From positions 2,046,001 to 2,110,000 of the forward strand of contig OY969575.1 in assembly GCA_963701205.1 (NCBI GenBank): a stretch of DNA of 64,000 nucleotides. The letters run 5' to 3'. Shown here one piece after another: positions 8,188-17,270 of the stretch. Within the stretch, counting starts at the first letter, position 1, and each line of letters starts with the position of its first letter. This DNA comes from JALZKA01 sp963701205. Its GTDB lineage: Bacteria; Actinomycetota; Thermoleophilia; Solirubrobacterales; 70-9. The notes beneath the pieces are model-generated. The model did not search any database. It was not told the origin of the DNA and worked only from the letters and a program-made list of their open reading frames with translations. The position numbers and the translations under genes were made by a program.

Positions 8188-9579
8188 ATGCTGGGCGCGC
8201 CAACGCTCCTTGCCGATCTGGAGCACCTGCTCGATCGGTGGGATGGGCGCAGCCGCCGACTTGTGTCCGTAACAGCCGAGGTTGACGTGGTCGATCCGGC
8301 CGCGGCCGCGTTCACCTCCCGAGCTGCCGCGGATCGCTGGTTTGCGTGGGAGGAGCCCGACCGGGGCTTCGCCCTGGCGGGAATCGGCGAGGCGGCTTCC
8401 GTGCTTTCGCGCGGCCCCGGACGGTTCTCGGATCTGGCCGGCGACTGCGCGCGAATTGTCCGTGACCGTCAGTCCACGGAGCCGTCGAGCATGCCTGCCG
8501 GCGCCGGCCCGGTGTGGGTCGGCGGGTTCGCGTTCGATCCGGCTGGCGGCGACTCCCCACACTGGTCTTCGCTGCCTCCGGCCCTGCTGACAATGCCCGA
8601 GCTCGCGCTCTGCCGGCAGGACGGCCGCACGCTGATCACAATTGCAGCTCTGCTCACCGCGGGCAGCGACCCGGGAGATCACTCGCGGCGGCTGCGGGCG
8701 CGGTTGGCTTCGCTGTCGGTCCGAGACCTACCGATGCTCGATCCGGGGCGGGCCGGCCCAGTTGCCGTCAGCGGCGCCGCCGAGCCCAGCCGGTACGAGC
8801 GCGCGGTCGAGCGGGCGGTCGAGCGCATCAGATCCGGCGAGCTCGACAAAGTTGTTCTCGCTCGCGAAGTTCGAGCCGAGGCTTCGGCGGCACACGATCC
8901 AGCGGCCCTTTTCGGCGCATTGCGCGAGCTGTTTCCGTCTTGCTTTTGCTTCTGCGTGGGAACTCCGGAAGCGGCTTTTTTGGGAGCGAGTCCGGAATTG
9001 CTGGTTCGCCGGCGCGGCGCCGGCGTTCAGACTGTTGCGCTGGCCGGGTCAACGCGTCGCAGCGCCGACCCCGCCGTTGACGATCACCTCGGCGAGCAGT
9101 TGCGAGTCTCGGTGAAGAACCGCTCTGAGCACTCGATCGTGGTGAAACGGATCGAACGTAGTCTGCGCCCGCACTCGGTGTGGGTGGAGACCGGGGGCGA
9201 ACCGGTCGTCATCAAGGTCGCGAACATCCAGCATCTGGCGACGCCAATTCACGCCCAATTGACGAACCCGCGATCGGCGGTTGAGCTCGCCGAGATGCTG
9301 CATCCGACACCCGCCGTTGGCGCCGAGCCGGAAGGGCCCGGTTTGCTGGCTATGGCGGAGCTCGAAGGGCTCGACCGCGGCTGGTACGCCGGGCCCGTTG
9401 GCTGGATGGATGCGATCGAGGATGGCGAGTTTTGCGTGGCGCTTAGATCAGCGCTGCTGCGGGACAGAACCGCGCATTTGTTTGCCGGCGCTGGAATCGT
9501 GGCTGACTCCGATCCCGCGGCCGAGTTGGCGGAGACCGAGCTGAAGTTGGGCGCGCTGCTGCCCCTGGTCTCGGGCTGA
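8188..9579 (+). CDS. menF: Isochorismate synthase
   Basis: 463-residue chorismate-utilising enzyme that isomerises chorismate to isochorismate, the entry to menaquinone synthesis. The conserved C-terminal half shows LDKVVLAREV, GASPELLVRR, VALAGSTRR, LAEMLHPTPAVGAEP and YAGPVGWMD, with FAGAGIVADSDPAAELAETELKL at the end. The usual HPTPAVGG has Ala in place of the second Gly. The N-terminal 200 residues are poorly conserved, as normal in MenF/EntC. It follows ilvN by 15 bp and meets menD tail to tail. Menaquinone rather than siderophore use is inferred from the neighbouring men genes. Confidence 0.92.
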   Translation: MLGAPTLLADLEHLLDRWDGRSRRLVSVTAEVDVVDPAAAAFTSRAAADRWFAWEEPDRGFALAGIGEAASVLSRGPGRFSDLAGDCARIVRDRQSTEPSSMPAGAGPVWVGGFAFDPAGGDSPHWSSLPPALLTMPELALCRQDGRTLITIAALLTAGSDPGDHSRRLRARLASLSVRDLPMLDPGRAGPVAVSGAAEPSRYERAVERAVERIRSGELDKVVLAREVRAEASAAHDPAALFGALRELFPSCFCFCVGTPEAAFLGASPELLVRRRGAGVQTVALAGSTRRSADPAVDDHLGEQLRVSVKNRSEHSIVVKRIERSLRPHSVWVETGGEPVVIKVANIQHLATPIHAQLTNPRSAVELAEMLHPTPAVGAEPEGPGLLAMAELEGLDRGWYAGPVGWMDAIEDGEFCVALRSALLRDRTAHLFAGAGIVADSDPAAELAETELKLGALLPLVSG

Positions 9580-9595
9580 AGGGCTGCGGCAGGAC

Positions 9596-11362
9596 TTAGG
9601 GAGCAGTTGCCGCAAGCGCGGTTGCGATCGCGGCGGCGGTCGCCTGACTCAGGCGGCGGTGCACGTCGACATTCTGCTTGCGATCAACGACGAGCTCCAA
9701 GACGACGTGGCCCGCCTCGAGCTCGGCCAGTTGGTCCAGCGCCGAAATCCGGCGGTACGCGAGCCCGTGGGCAGCGGCAAGGCCTTCGGGGTTGACGCCA
9801 AGCGGGGTCCCGAACGCTGCCTCGAACTCGTCTGGCTCGATCTGGTCGGCTTGGGGCAAGAACTCGAAGATCCCGCCGCCGTCGTTGTTGAGGCAGACGA
9901 TCCTGACCGGCGTATCGACGCTGCGCAGCGCAGCGAGTCCATTTGTGTCGTGATGCAGTCCGAGGTCTCCGAGCACCGCCCAAGTCGGGCGGCCGCTCGC
10001 AGCGGCAGCCCCGGCGGCGCTGGAGATCAGCCCGTCGATGCCGTTGGCGCCCCGGTTGGCAAAGAAGCGAACCGCTGCAGGTCGCGTAGCTAGAAAGGCC
10101 TCCTGGTCGCGAATCGGCATCGACGAGGCGGTGTAGACGTCATCGCCGTCGGCCACGACGTCGGCCAGCGCGAGCCAGAACGACGGCTCGGCAGGCTCAG
10201 CCAGATTCGCGATCCCGGTGGCGATGGCACTGGTGGCCGCCTCATCAACCAATTGCCAAAGCGAAAGCCATCGAGAGCCCGGCCCGCCCGGGCCGAGCTC
10301 GGCGGCGAGGGCGAGGGCGAGGGCCGTCGGATCTGCGCGCAGCATCAACCCGGCCGTGCGAGTGGGATCGTTCCAGGTTGCGGCTGGGTCAACCACCAAC
10401 TGGGCTACGGAGCCCAATTCGGCAACCCACTCGCGCAGCGCCTTCGAGGTGGGCATATCGCCGAAGCGGATGATCAGTTCGGGGTTGAGGTTTACTGGGC
10501 GCTCCCGAGCGATCGCGTCATAGGCGCAGATCAGACCGGAACGGTCGTGGCGACCCAGTCGGACCTGGGAGGTCGGCTCAGCCAAAATCGGATACCCGCT
10601 TGCGCGCGAGAGCATGGCCAGCGCGGCAGCCAATTCGGGGTCGGGCTGGCGTCCGGCGATGATCACTCCGCGCTCGATCTCGGAGATGTCGGCGGCGATT
10701 GCCGCGAGCGCGTCGCGCGGCAACGCTGGGGTCGCCTTGAAGACGTCGGTCAGCGGCAGTGTCCCGCGACCGTCCAGAGCGAGTGCGGACGTGGCGGTTA
10801 CCTCATCCGGTCGTGGCTCCGGCCCAAGTGGGTCGCGCCAGGAAAGGTTCAGCTGAACTGGACCGGGGCGAGACTCTCCGCAGGCCAGCGCAAATGACCT
10901 GCACGCGATTCCGCGCATGTGCAGAAGCCCGGCGTCGTTGGCCTCCTGGGTTCCAGCCTCGCAAAACCAGCGGACAGCAGACCCGTACAGCTTGACCTGG
11001 TCGATCGTCTGACCGGCGCCCACGCCGCGCAACTCCGGCGGTCGATCGCAGGTGAGCAGGATCAAGGGAACCTGGGCTTCGCTCGCCTCGCTGACGGCTG
11101 GATGAAGGTTCGCCGCCGCAGTGCCCGATGTGCAGACCACCACCACAGGTGCGCGAGCGGCCTGGGCCGCGCCCACGGCGAAGAACCCCGCTGAACGTTC
11201 GTCCACGATGGTTGTTGTCGCAATCCCCGGTTCGCGCAAAAGCGCCAACGCGACGGGAGTGGAGCGCGAACCGGGGCACAAGACGGCCCGGCGAACACCA
11301 CAGCGCGCAAGCTCTTCCACCAGCGCCGAGGCCAGGGCCGTATTGCGATTGGCTAAGTCCAC
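9596..11362 (-). CDS. menD: SEPHCHC synthase (2-succinyl-5-enolpyruvyl-6-hydroxy-3-cyclohexene-1-carboxylate synthase)
   Basis: 588-residue thiamin-diphosphate enzyme condensing 2-oxoglutarate with isochorismate in menaquinone synthesis. The N-terminus (GVRRAVLCPGSRSTPVALAL) and ELRGVGAGQTIDQVKLYG are MenD signatures. The ThDP-binding region reads NRGANGIDGLISSAAG then GDLGLHHDTNGL, with LNNDGGGIFEFLPQ after it. The GTG at 11362 lies 7 nt after TAGGTT on the minus strand (11370-11375), so menD may have its own leaderless transcript although it follows menC by 66 bp. Confidence 0.95.
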   Translation of the reverse strand: MDLANRNTALASALVEELARCGVRRAVLCPGSRSTPVALALLREPGIATTTIVDERSAGFFAVGAAQAARAPVVVVCTSGTAAANLHPAVSEASEAQVPLILLTCDRPPELRGVGAGQTIDQVKLYGSAVRWFCEAGTQEANDAGLLHMRGIACRSFALACGESRPGPVQLNLSWRDPLGPEPRPDEVTATSALALDGRGTLPLTDVFKATPALPRDALAAIAADISEIERGVIIAGRQPDPELAAALAMLSRASGYPILAEPTSQVRLGRHDRSGLICAYDAIARERPVNLNPELIIRFGDMPTSKALREWVAELGSVAQLVVDPAATWNDPTRTAGLMLRADPTALALALAAELGPGGPGSRWLSLWQLVDEAATSAIATGIANLAEPAEPSFWLALADVVADGDDVYTASSMPIRDQEAFLATRPAAVRFFANRGANGIDGLISSAAGAAAASGRPTWAVLGDLGLHHDTNGLAALRSVDTPVRIVCLNNDGGGIFEFLPQADQIEPDEFEAAFGTPLGVNPEGLAAAHGLAYRRISALDQLAELEAGHVVLELVVDRKQNVDVHRRLSQATAAAIATALAATAP

Positions 11363-11428
11363 GGTGAAAAACCTATCCGCGCGACCGTCCCCGGGCGGCC
11401 CCAGTCTGAACTGAAGTAGAGAGCGGCC

Positions 11429-12538
11429 TCATCGGATGCGGTGCTCGTCTAGCGCCGCGTCGTCAAGCACAACGCCGAGCCCCGGTCCGTCCGGGATCGT
11501 CAAATGGCCGCTTTCCAGAGTGCACTGACGGGAAGCGATGGTGGTGACAAACAGCCGCTGCGTCGCCAGGCCGTGGGCCAGGCCCGGATCGTGTCCGCTG
11601 GTGCGCAGAATCTGGGCGGCGTGCGCTGCGGCTGCGATTCCGACCGGGCCGTCGAGCGCGCTGGAGAGGTAGGTCGGAATGAGCTGGGCGATGCGCCTTG
11701 CGGCGCCGATTCCACCGACCTTTGCGAGCTTCACGGTGGCGAAGTCACACGCCTTGCGTTGCAGCGCACGGTGGGCATCGGCCTCGTTTCGTATGGCCTC
11801 GTCAGCAGCGATTGGAATCGCCGAATCGCGGCGAACCCGAGCCAGGCTGCGGAGTCCGGGGCTCGGTTGCTCGGCCAGCTCAATCCCATGGGGTTCGATG
11901 GCGGCAAGCACGGCGATGGCGTTACGTGCCTTCAGCGCTTCGTTCAGGTCAATCCGGATCTTGGCCGTCGGCCCGACGGCTTCACGGATCGCGGCGACGG
12001 TTCGCTCGTCATCGTGCCCGGCACCCAACTTGAGCTTGAAAGTCTCGAACCCAGCGTCGAGCCAGGCGTCCGCCTGGTCGACGACCGCTTCGGCCGCAGC
12101 CGCCGTCAGGGTCGCGTTACACGTCACGGGCTGGGCGTCCTGGGCGCCGAGCAGTTTCCAAAGCGGCACCCCGGCCGCCTTGGCGACCAGGTCAAACAGT
12201 GCGCACTCAATTGCAGCTGAGGCGGCTGCGGGCAGGCGCCGGGCCGATGACAGCTCAAGCATGGTCGCGATCGCAAAGGCCAGTGGATCGGACTCCGCCG
12301 CCGCAAGGTCGAGCCCCACCAACCGCAGCGCCGCTCCCGCGGTTGCGTCCTCGATCTGCGCGAGCGACTTGTCACCGCGCAGCGAGAGCGGCACGGCCTC
12401 ACCCATTCCGATAATTCCGGCGTCGGTGTGGATTTGCAGGAGCACCATTTCGCGACGCTCGAGGGTCCCACGCGCGGTCGCATACGGCACGCGAAACGGA
12501 AGGGCGTATGCGACCGTCTCGATCCGCTCGACCAGCAT
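11429..12538 (-). CDS. menC: o-Succinylbenzoate synthase-type enolase superfamily protein
   Basis: 369-residue member of the muconate lactonising subgroup of the enolase superfamily. The KxK acid/base motif is in FETFKLKLG, the metal ligands are in RIDLNEA, ELAEQP and AADEAI, and the second catalytic Lys is in FATVKLAKVGG. Dehydration of SHCHC to o-succinylbenzoate is assigned mainly because the gene sits between menA and menD; dipeptide epimerases look alike, and the two activities can be promiscuous. It starts 6 bp after the menA stop, so the genes are co-transcribed. Confidence 0.85.
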   Translation of the reverse strand: MLVERIETVAYALPFRVPYATARGTLERREMVLLQIHTDAGIIGMGEAVPLSLRGDKSLAQIEDATAGAALRLVGLDLAAAESDPLAFAIATMLELSSARRLPAAASAAIECALFDLVAKAAGVPLWKLLGAQDAQPVTCNATLTAAAAEAVVDQADAWLDAGFETFKLKLGAGHDDERTVAAIREAVGPTAKIRIDLNEALKARNAIAVLAAIEPHGIELAEQPSPGLRSLARVRRDSAIPIAADEAIRNEADAHRALQRKACDFATVKLAKVGGIGAARRIAQLIPTYLSSALDGPVGIAAAAHAAQILRTSGHDPGLAHGLATQRLFVTTIASRQCTLESGHLTIPDGPGLGVVLDDAALDEHRIR

Positions 12539-12544
12539 CAGGGC

Positions 12545-13453
12545 TCAGACGATCAGGCCGACCGCCAGGGCGGCGCTGAAAGCTGCCAGGAGGATGCCCG
12601 TGCCGGCCAATGCCCCGTTTAGCGCCGGCCCATCGGTTCGATTCAGAACGGCTCGCAGCGGCGGCGCGGCAAGGGGCAGCGACAGCAGCGCCAGCAGTCC
12701 CCACCAGGATCCGTCGGCGGCGCCAAGCCCGATCGGCAACGACGCGTACGAGAACGCAAGCAGCCCGACGTAGAGGCCGCGCGTCCGCTGGCGACCCAGC
12801 CGTACGGCGAGCGTCCGCTTGCCCGCCCGCGCGTCGGTGTCAAGGTCGCGAACGTTGTTGACGACCAGGATCGCGGTGGAAAGCAGCCCGACTGGAATCG
12901 AGAGCAGGAACGGCAGCAAATCGAGGCGCTCGAGCTGGACGTAATACGCGCCATTGACCGCCACCAGGCCGAAAAACACGAAAACAAACAGCTCACCAAG
13001 GCCGGCGTAGCCGTACGGGCGTGGTCCGCCTGTGTACAGGACTCCTGCGGCAATGGATAGGGCGCCGACCAGAATGATCTCGGGCCCGGCGACGGTTGCG
13101 AGGTAGATGCCGACCGCCAGCGCCGCCGCGAACGCGATCCAGGTTGCGTGCAGCACCCGGCGCGGCGCGATCAAACCGGCGGAGGTAACCCGGACCGGCC
13201 CCAGCCGCTCGGCGGTGTCGGCGCCCCGCTTTGCGTCGGAGTAGTCGTTGGCAAGGTTGGTTCCAATCTGGATCAGGATGGAGCCGGCCATCGCAGCGAC
13301 GAATGCGCCCCAGTGAATGCCCGGCGCGCAATCGAGGCAGAGGATGTTCGCGCTGCGGTCAAGCTCGTGCGAAGCGGCGGCGGTGCCCACCAGTACAGGC
13401 GCGATCGCCGCTGGAAGCGTGCGCAGGCGCGCCGCCATCAGCCAGATTCTCAC
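12545..13453 (-). CDS. menA: 1,4-Dihydroxy-2-naphthoate polyprenyltransferase
   Basis: 302-residue integral membrane UbiA-family enzyme that attaches the isoprenoid chain to DHNA with loss of CO2, giving demethylmenaquinone. The first Asp-rich motif is NLANDYSDAKRGAD and the second VNNVRDLDTDARAGKRTLAVRLG; about eight hydrophobic helices can be traced. I chose the GTG at 13453 (VRIWLMAARLRTLPAAIAP), which has GGAGC about 9 nt upstream and gives the usual N-terminus; extending further runs into menB with a low-complexity Arg/Pro-rich stretch. An ATG 15 nt further in (13438) is an alternative. Confidence 0.93.
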   Translation of the reverse strand: MRIWLMAARLRTLPAAIAPVLVGTAAASHELDRSANILCLDCAPGIHWGAFVAAMAGSILIQIGTNLANDYSDAKRGADTAERLGPVRVTSAGLIAPRRVLHATWIAFAAALAVGIYLATVAGPEIILVGALSIAAGVLYTGGPRPYGYAGLGELFVFVFFGLVAVNGAYYVQLERLDLLPFLLSIPVGLLSTAILVVNNVRDLDTDARAGKRTLAVRLGRQRTRGLYVGLLAFSYASLPIGLGAADGSWWGLLALLSLPLAAPPLRAVLNRTDGPALNGALAGTGILLAAFSAALAVGLIV

Positions 13454-13520
13454 CGGCAACCGCTCCGCACCATCGGGGCCGTCACCGGGCTTGCCGGCAG
13501 GTGCCCTGCGTGCTGCAGCG

Positions 13521-14399
13521 TCATGGCCGCTTCGGGTACTTGGAGAAGTCGGGCGCGCGGCCTTCCTGGAACGAGTTGCGGCCCTCCTGGCCCTCCTCCG
13601 ACATATAAAACAGCAGCGTCGCGTCATGGGAAAGCTGTTGGATGCCGGTCAGGCCGTCCTCGGTCGCGTTGAAGCTCGATTTCAGCAGGCGGAGCGAGAG
13701 CGGGCTCAAGGCGTTCATCTCGCGGCACCAGGCGACGGTTTCGCGCTCGAGTTCGTCGATCGGCACCACGGTGTTGACGAGGCCCATCTGCAGCGCTTCC
13801 TCGGCTCCATAGAGGCGACACAGGAACCAGATCTCCTTGGCGCGCTTGACGCCGACGTTGTTGGCCAGAAGCGAAGCGCCAAAGCCGCCATCGAAGCTGC
13901 CCACCCGGGGACCCGTCTGTCCGAAGCGGGCGTTGTCGGCGGCAATAGTCATATCGCAGACGAGATGCAGGATGTGGCCGCCGCCGACTGCGTACCCGGC
14001 CACCATGGCAACCACCGGTTTCGGCAAGCGCCGGATCTGGACGTGGAGGTCGCCGACATCGAGGCGGCCGACGCCCTGCTTGGCAACGTCGTCATCGCCG
14101 ATGTAGCCGTCGTCGCCGCGAATGCGCTGGTCGCCCCCTGAGCAGAATGCCTCAGCGCCGACTCCCGTGAAGATGACCGAGCCAACCTCGATGTCGTCAC
14201 GGGCGCGGTTGAAGGCGTCGCGCAATTCCGCCAGGGTCTGGGGCCTGAACGCGTTATGTACCTCCGGGCGGTTGATCGCGATCTTGGCGATGCCGTCCGC
14301 TTTCTCGTAGATCAGATCGCCATACGACCCTTCCGCCTCCCAGGCGATGGGTGCGTAAAGAGATTCTTCCGGCGGGGCGTCTCGGTGTCTGATCGGCAC
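13521..14399 (-). CDS. menB: 1,4-Dihydroxy-2-naphthoyl-CoA synthase
   Basis: 292-residue crotonase-fold enzyme that cyclises o-succinylbenzoyl-CoA. Diagnostic segments are INRPEVHNAFRPQTLAELRDAF, FCSGGDQRIRG, AGYAVGGGHILHLVCDMTIAADNARFGQTGPRVGSFDGGFG, RAKEIWFLCRLYGAEEALQMGLVN and the C-terminal EGRNSFQEGRAPDFSKYPKRP, all typical of MenB rather than other enoyl-CoA hydratases. The GTG at 14399 is 8 nt after AATAAT on the minus strand (14408-14413), so the message is probably leaderless. Only 25 bp separate it from the divergent menE start. Confidence 0.95.
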   Translation of the reverse strand: MPIRHRDAPPEESLYAPIAWEAEGSYGDLIYEKADGIAKIAINRPEVHNAFRPQTLAELRDAFNRARDDIEVGSVIFTGVGAEAFCSGGDQRIRGDDGYIGDDDVAKQGVGRLDVGDLHVQIRRLPKPVVAMVAGYAVGGGHILHLVCDMTIAADNARFGQTGPRVGSFDGGFGASLLANNVGVKRAKEIWFLCRLYGAEEALQMGLVNTVVPIDELERETVAWCREMNALSPLSLRLLKSSFNATEDGLTGIQQLSHDATLLFYMSEEGQEGRNSFQEGRAPDFSKYPKRP

Positions 14400-14406
14400 A
14401 GTGCGT

Positions 14407-14413
14407 GATTATT
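14407..14413. promoter_or_regulatory. Overlapping divergent -10 boxes for menB and menE
   Basis: Within the 25-bp gap between the menB GTG (14399) and menE ATG (14425) one AT-rich patch reads GATTATT on the plus strand. It offers GATTAT toward menE (14407-14412, 12 nt before the ATG) and AATAAT toward menB (14413-14408, 8 nt before the GTG). It is the only plausible -10 for either gene in the gap, which suggests a symmetric bidirectional promoter. Confidence 0.55.
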
Positions 14414-14424
14414 GCGGGCGACGG

Positions 14425-15750
14425 ATGACAGCGCCCCAAGACACCTGGTTGACACAGCGCGCGGCGAGCTGCCCGGATCGGCTTGCGCTGCGCTCAGCCG
14501 GGCGCGACCTGACTTACCGAGAACTTGCGGCGGAGGCCTCCAGCTATGCGGGACGACTGCAAGCAGCGGGCGTGCGCCCGGCAGACGTTGTGGCTCTTGA
14601 CCTTCCTGCCGGCGCTGAGTTCGCCTGCCTGTTTTGGGGGGCGCTTAACGGCGAGGCCATAGCCGCCCCGATCGGCCGCCGGCTGGCCCGGCCGGAGCGG
14701 CAAGCGCAGCTTGAGCGGTTGCGGCCCAGGGTGACGGTGAGTGCCGACGACGACCTGCCGACGGGAGACAGCGTCCCATCACGACCCTTGAACCTGGGCT
14801 CAGTCCTTTGCCGACTCGAGACGAGTGGCACGACGGGCCAGCCCAAATCCGTTGAGCTGACCTATGACAACTTCCTTTGGAGTGCCGTCGGCTCGGCGTT
14901 CAACCTTGGCCTTGATCCCGCCGACCGCTGGCTTTGCTGTTTGCCCCTGAACCACGTTGGCGGCCTTTCCATCCTGGTCAGGTCGGCGATCTTTGGCACT
15001 GCGGCCGTCATCCAGGATGGCTTTGACCCCGACGCCGTGGGGGAGAGCCTTGCTCGGGATGGGGTGAGCCTGGTTTCACTGGTAAGCACCCAGCTACGGC
15101 GCCTGCTGGACGCCGGAGTCGATCTGTCGGGGCCGCGGGCGATCGTGCTCGGTGGGGGGCCGGTGCCGACCGATCTGATCGCTGAGGCGGAGGCCGGTGG
15201 AGCTCGGATCGTGCAGACCTACGGGATGACGGAGACGTGTTCGCAGGTAACGACGCTGGCGCCCGGCGAGGCGAGGGCGAAGGCAGGGTCGGCTGGGCGT
15301 GCAGCGCTGGGAGCGAGCGTGCGGATCGAGGCTGGCGAGATCCTCGTCCGGGGCCCAGTGGTCGCGGCCGAGTTCACCGATGCGGCTGGCTGGTTGCGGA
15401 CCGGCGACCTTGGCCGGATTGACGAGGATGGCTTTCTGTTCGTCGAAGGCCGGCGCGGGGATGTCATCGTGACCGGTGGCGAGAACGTGATGCCGGCCGA
15501 GATCGAGGCAGTCCTGCTTGGTCATCCCGAAGTCGAGGATGTCGCCGTGCTCGGCAGGCCCGACCCCGAGTGGCAGCAGGCCGTAACGGCGCTGGTTGTC
15601 ATGAACGGAAATTCGGAGGGCGATCCTGAGATGCTCCGGACGTACTGCGCGGCGCGCCTCGCGGGCTACAAGGTGCCCAAGCGCTTCGAGTTCGTCACCG
15701 TTCTGCCCCGGACGCCATCCGGCAAGCTTCGCCGCCGCGAGCTGCGCTGA
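14425..15750 (+). CDS. menE: o-Succinylbenzoate--CoA ligase
   Basis: 441-residue ANL-superfamily adenylate-forming enzyme. The P-loop is LETSGTTGQPKSVELTYDNF, followed by LPLNHVGGLSIL (typical of MenE), the YGMTETCSQVTTL motif, GWLRTGDLGRIDEDGFLFVEGRRGDVIVTGGENVMPAEIE and the C-terminal lysine segment PRTPSGKLRRREL. It is a short member of the superfamily, as MenE usually is. The ATG at 14425 was preferred to an upstream in-frame GTG that would overlap the divergent promoter. It is followed 25 bp later by ilvC on the same strand. Confidence 0.94.
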   Translation: MTAPQDTWLTQRAASCPDRLALRSAGRDLTYRELAAEASSYAGRLQAAGVRPADVVALDLPAGAEFACLFWGALNGEAIAAPIGRRLARPERQAQLERLRPRVTVSADDDLPTGDSVPSRPLNLGSVLCRLETSGTTGQPKSVELTYDNFLWSAVGSAFNLGLDPADRWLCCLPLNHVGGLSILVRSAIFGTAAVIQDGFDPDAVGESLARDGVSLVSLVSTQLRRLLDAGVDLSGPRAIVLGGGPVPTDLIAEAEAGGARIVQTYGMTETCSQVTTLAPGEARAKAGSAGRAALGASVRIEAGEILVRGPVVAAEFTDAAGWLRTGDLGRIDEDGFLFVEGRRGDVIVTGGENVMPAEIEAVLLGHPEVEDVAVLGRPDPEWQQAVTALVVMNGNSEGDPEMLRTYCAARLAGYKVPKRFEFVTVLPRTPSGKLRRRELR

Positions 15751-15775
15751 CAAACCGAATATCCTGCCGCGGCCT

Positions 15776-16798
15776 ATGAGTGACTCCCAAGCCGCCGATG
15801 GCGGAATCTTCTATGACGCCGATGCCAACCCTGAAGCTCTTGCGGGCAAGACGATCGCCATTCTGGGCTTTGGCTCCCAGGGGCACGCGCACGCTCTGAA
15901 CCTGAAGGAATCCGGCCACGACGTCGTCGTCGGATTGCGACCCGGATCAGAGTCGCGAGCGAAGGCCGAGGCCGCTGGCCTTGAGGTATTGGACGTTGCC
16001 GACGCCACATCGCGTGGCGACGTCGTCATGGTGCTGCTGCCCGACGAGCGGCAGGCGGAGATCTGGACCGCGGAGATTCAGGACGGGATCGCACCCGGCA
16101 ACCTCCTGCTTTTCGCGCACGGGTTCGCGATCCACTTCGACCAGATCGCACCACCGCTGGGCGTGGATGTTGGAATGATCGCCCCAAAGGGGCCGGGCCA
16201 CCTCGTTCGCAGCCAATTTGTGGAGGGACGAGGAGTGCCCTGCCTAATGGCGATTCACCAGGACGAGTCAGGAACGGCGCGCGACCAGGTCCTGGCGTAC
16301 GCAGCCGGGGTTGGCGGTGGGCGTGCCGGGATCATTGAGACGACGTTCAAAGACGAGTGCGAGACGGACCTCTTCGGCGAGCAGGCGGTGCTTTGCGGCG
16401 GTGCTACCGAATTGGTCCAGGCCGGCTTTGAGACGCTGGTTGACGCCGGCTACGACCCACGCCTCGCGTACTTCGAGTGTCTCCATGAGCTCAAGCTGAT
16501 CGTCGACCTGATGTATGAGAAGGGTCTTCAGGGAATGCGCTTTTCGATCTCGAATACTGCTGAGTACGGTGATATGACCCGCGGCCCGCGGGTCATCACC
16601 GACGACACCAGGGCCGCGATGCGGCAGATCCTCGAGGAGATCCAGTCGGGCGATTTCGCCCGCGAGTGGATTGCCGAGAACCGCGCCGGAGGCGAGAACT
16701 TCGATCGCATGCGAGGCGAAGCCGCCGCCGCCCCAATCGAGAGCATCGGCAAGGACCTGCGCGGAATGATGCCCTGGATCAACCAGGACATCGACTGA
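15776..16798 (+). CDS. ilvC: Ketol-acid reductoisomerase (class I)
   Basis: 340-residue Mg-dependent enzyme that isomerises and reduces acetolactate/acetohydroxybutyrate, second step of branched-chain amino acid synthesis. The cofactor loop IAILGFGSQGHAHALNLKESGHDVVVGLRPGSES indicates NADPH preference by family analogy. Catalytic region: MIAPKGPGHLVRSQF, DECETDLFGEQAVLCGG and the C-terminal ECLHELKLIVDLMYEKGLQGMRFSISNTAEYGD. The ATG at 15776 is 10 nt after TATCCT (15760-15765). It is separated from ilvBN by the 7.5-kb men block. Confidence 0.97.
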   Translation: MSDSQAADGGIFYDADANPEALAGKTIAILGFGSQGHAHALNLKESGHDVVVGLRPGSESRAKAEAAGLEVLDVADATSRGDVVMVLLPDERQAEIWTAEIQDGIAPGNLLLFAHGFAIHFDQIAPPLGVDVGMIAPKGPGHLVRSQFVEGRGVPCLMAIHQDESGTARDQVLAYAAGVGGGRAGIIETTFKDECETDLFGEQAVLCGGATELVQAGFETLVDAGYDPRLAYFECLHELKLIVDLMYEKGLQGMRFSISNTAEYGDMTRGPRVITDDTRAAMRQILEEIQSGDFAREWIAENRAGGENFDRMRGEAAAAPIESIGKDLRGMMPWINQDID

Positions 16799-16900
16799 GC
16801 TTTTCCCTACGTTTGGGAAGTTGCGGCTCGGATGTCGAACGGCCGGTGTAGGGTTCTCGAGTCGGCGACGGGAGTCGCACTGCAATCGAGGGAGTTCCAC

Positions 16901-17266
16901 GTGCCACGTCCGCATTGGCGAAAGATGAGTTGGGTGTTGATCGGCTGGTGCGTGCTCATTCTGATTTGGGCGATATCCGTGGGGAGCGAAACTGACGAAT
17001 GCCTTGACGGGGCCACTGATCAGTTCACATCGGATGTGTGCGATGCAGCTACCGGTTTAGGTGTCTCGATAGTCCTGTTCATAGGCTTCGTCGGCTTTGT
17101 CTTTTTCTCAATGATCTGGTTGATGACTCGGCCACGGGGGCGCGAGTGTCCTGTATGCGGAGAGACGGTCAAGAAGGGGCTAACCGCCTGTCCGAAATGC
17201 CACCACGACTTCGCATCTGCGCACGCTGCTGCGACCCCAGGCCCTCCGAGTCCTCCACAGACCTAG
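16901..17266 (+). CDS. Membrane protein with C-terminal zinc ribbon
   Basis: 121-residue protein of unknown function. There are two hydrophobic helices, VLIGWCVLILIWAISVG (about residues 10-27) and VSIVLFIGFVGFVFFSMIWLM (about 55-75), with a Cys-containing loop between them (ECLDGATDQFTSDVCDA) that may form a disulfide. The tail holds CPVCGE and CPKCHHDF, a zinc ribbon, followed by a Pro-rich end. I chose the GTG at 16901 because GAGGGAG (16888-16894) lies 6 nt upstream; a longer in-frame ATG at 16832 lacks a site. Its codon usage is less GC-extreme than its neighbours. Confidence 0.65.
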   Translation: MPRPHWRKMSWVLIGWCVLILIWAISVGSETDECLDGATDQFTSDVCDAATGLGVSIVLFIGFVGFVFFSMIWLMTRPRGRECPVCGETVKKGLTACPKCHHDFASAHAAATPGPPSPPQT

Positions 17267-17270
17267 CTCG

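Noticed and set aside
11679..12773. 364-codon open frame on the plus strand opposite menC and menA
   Set aside because: Low-complexity Ser/Ala/Arg translation antisense to a conserved enolase-superfamily gene.
16799..16822. Hairpin after ilvC (TTCCC/GGGAA)
   Set aside because: Only five base pairs and no T-tract; too weak to call a terminator.
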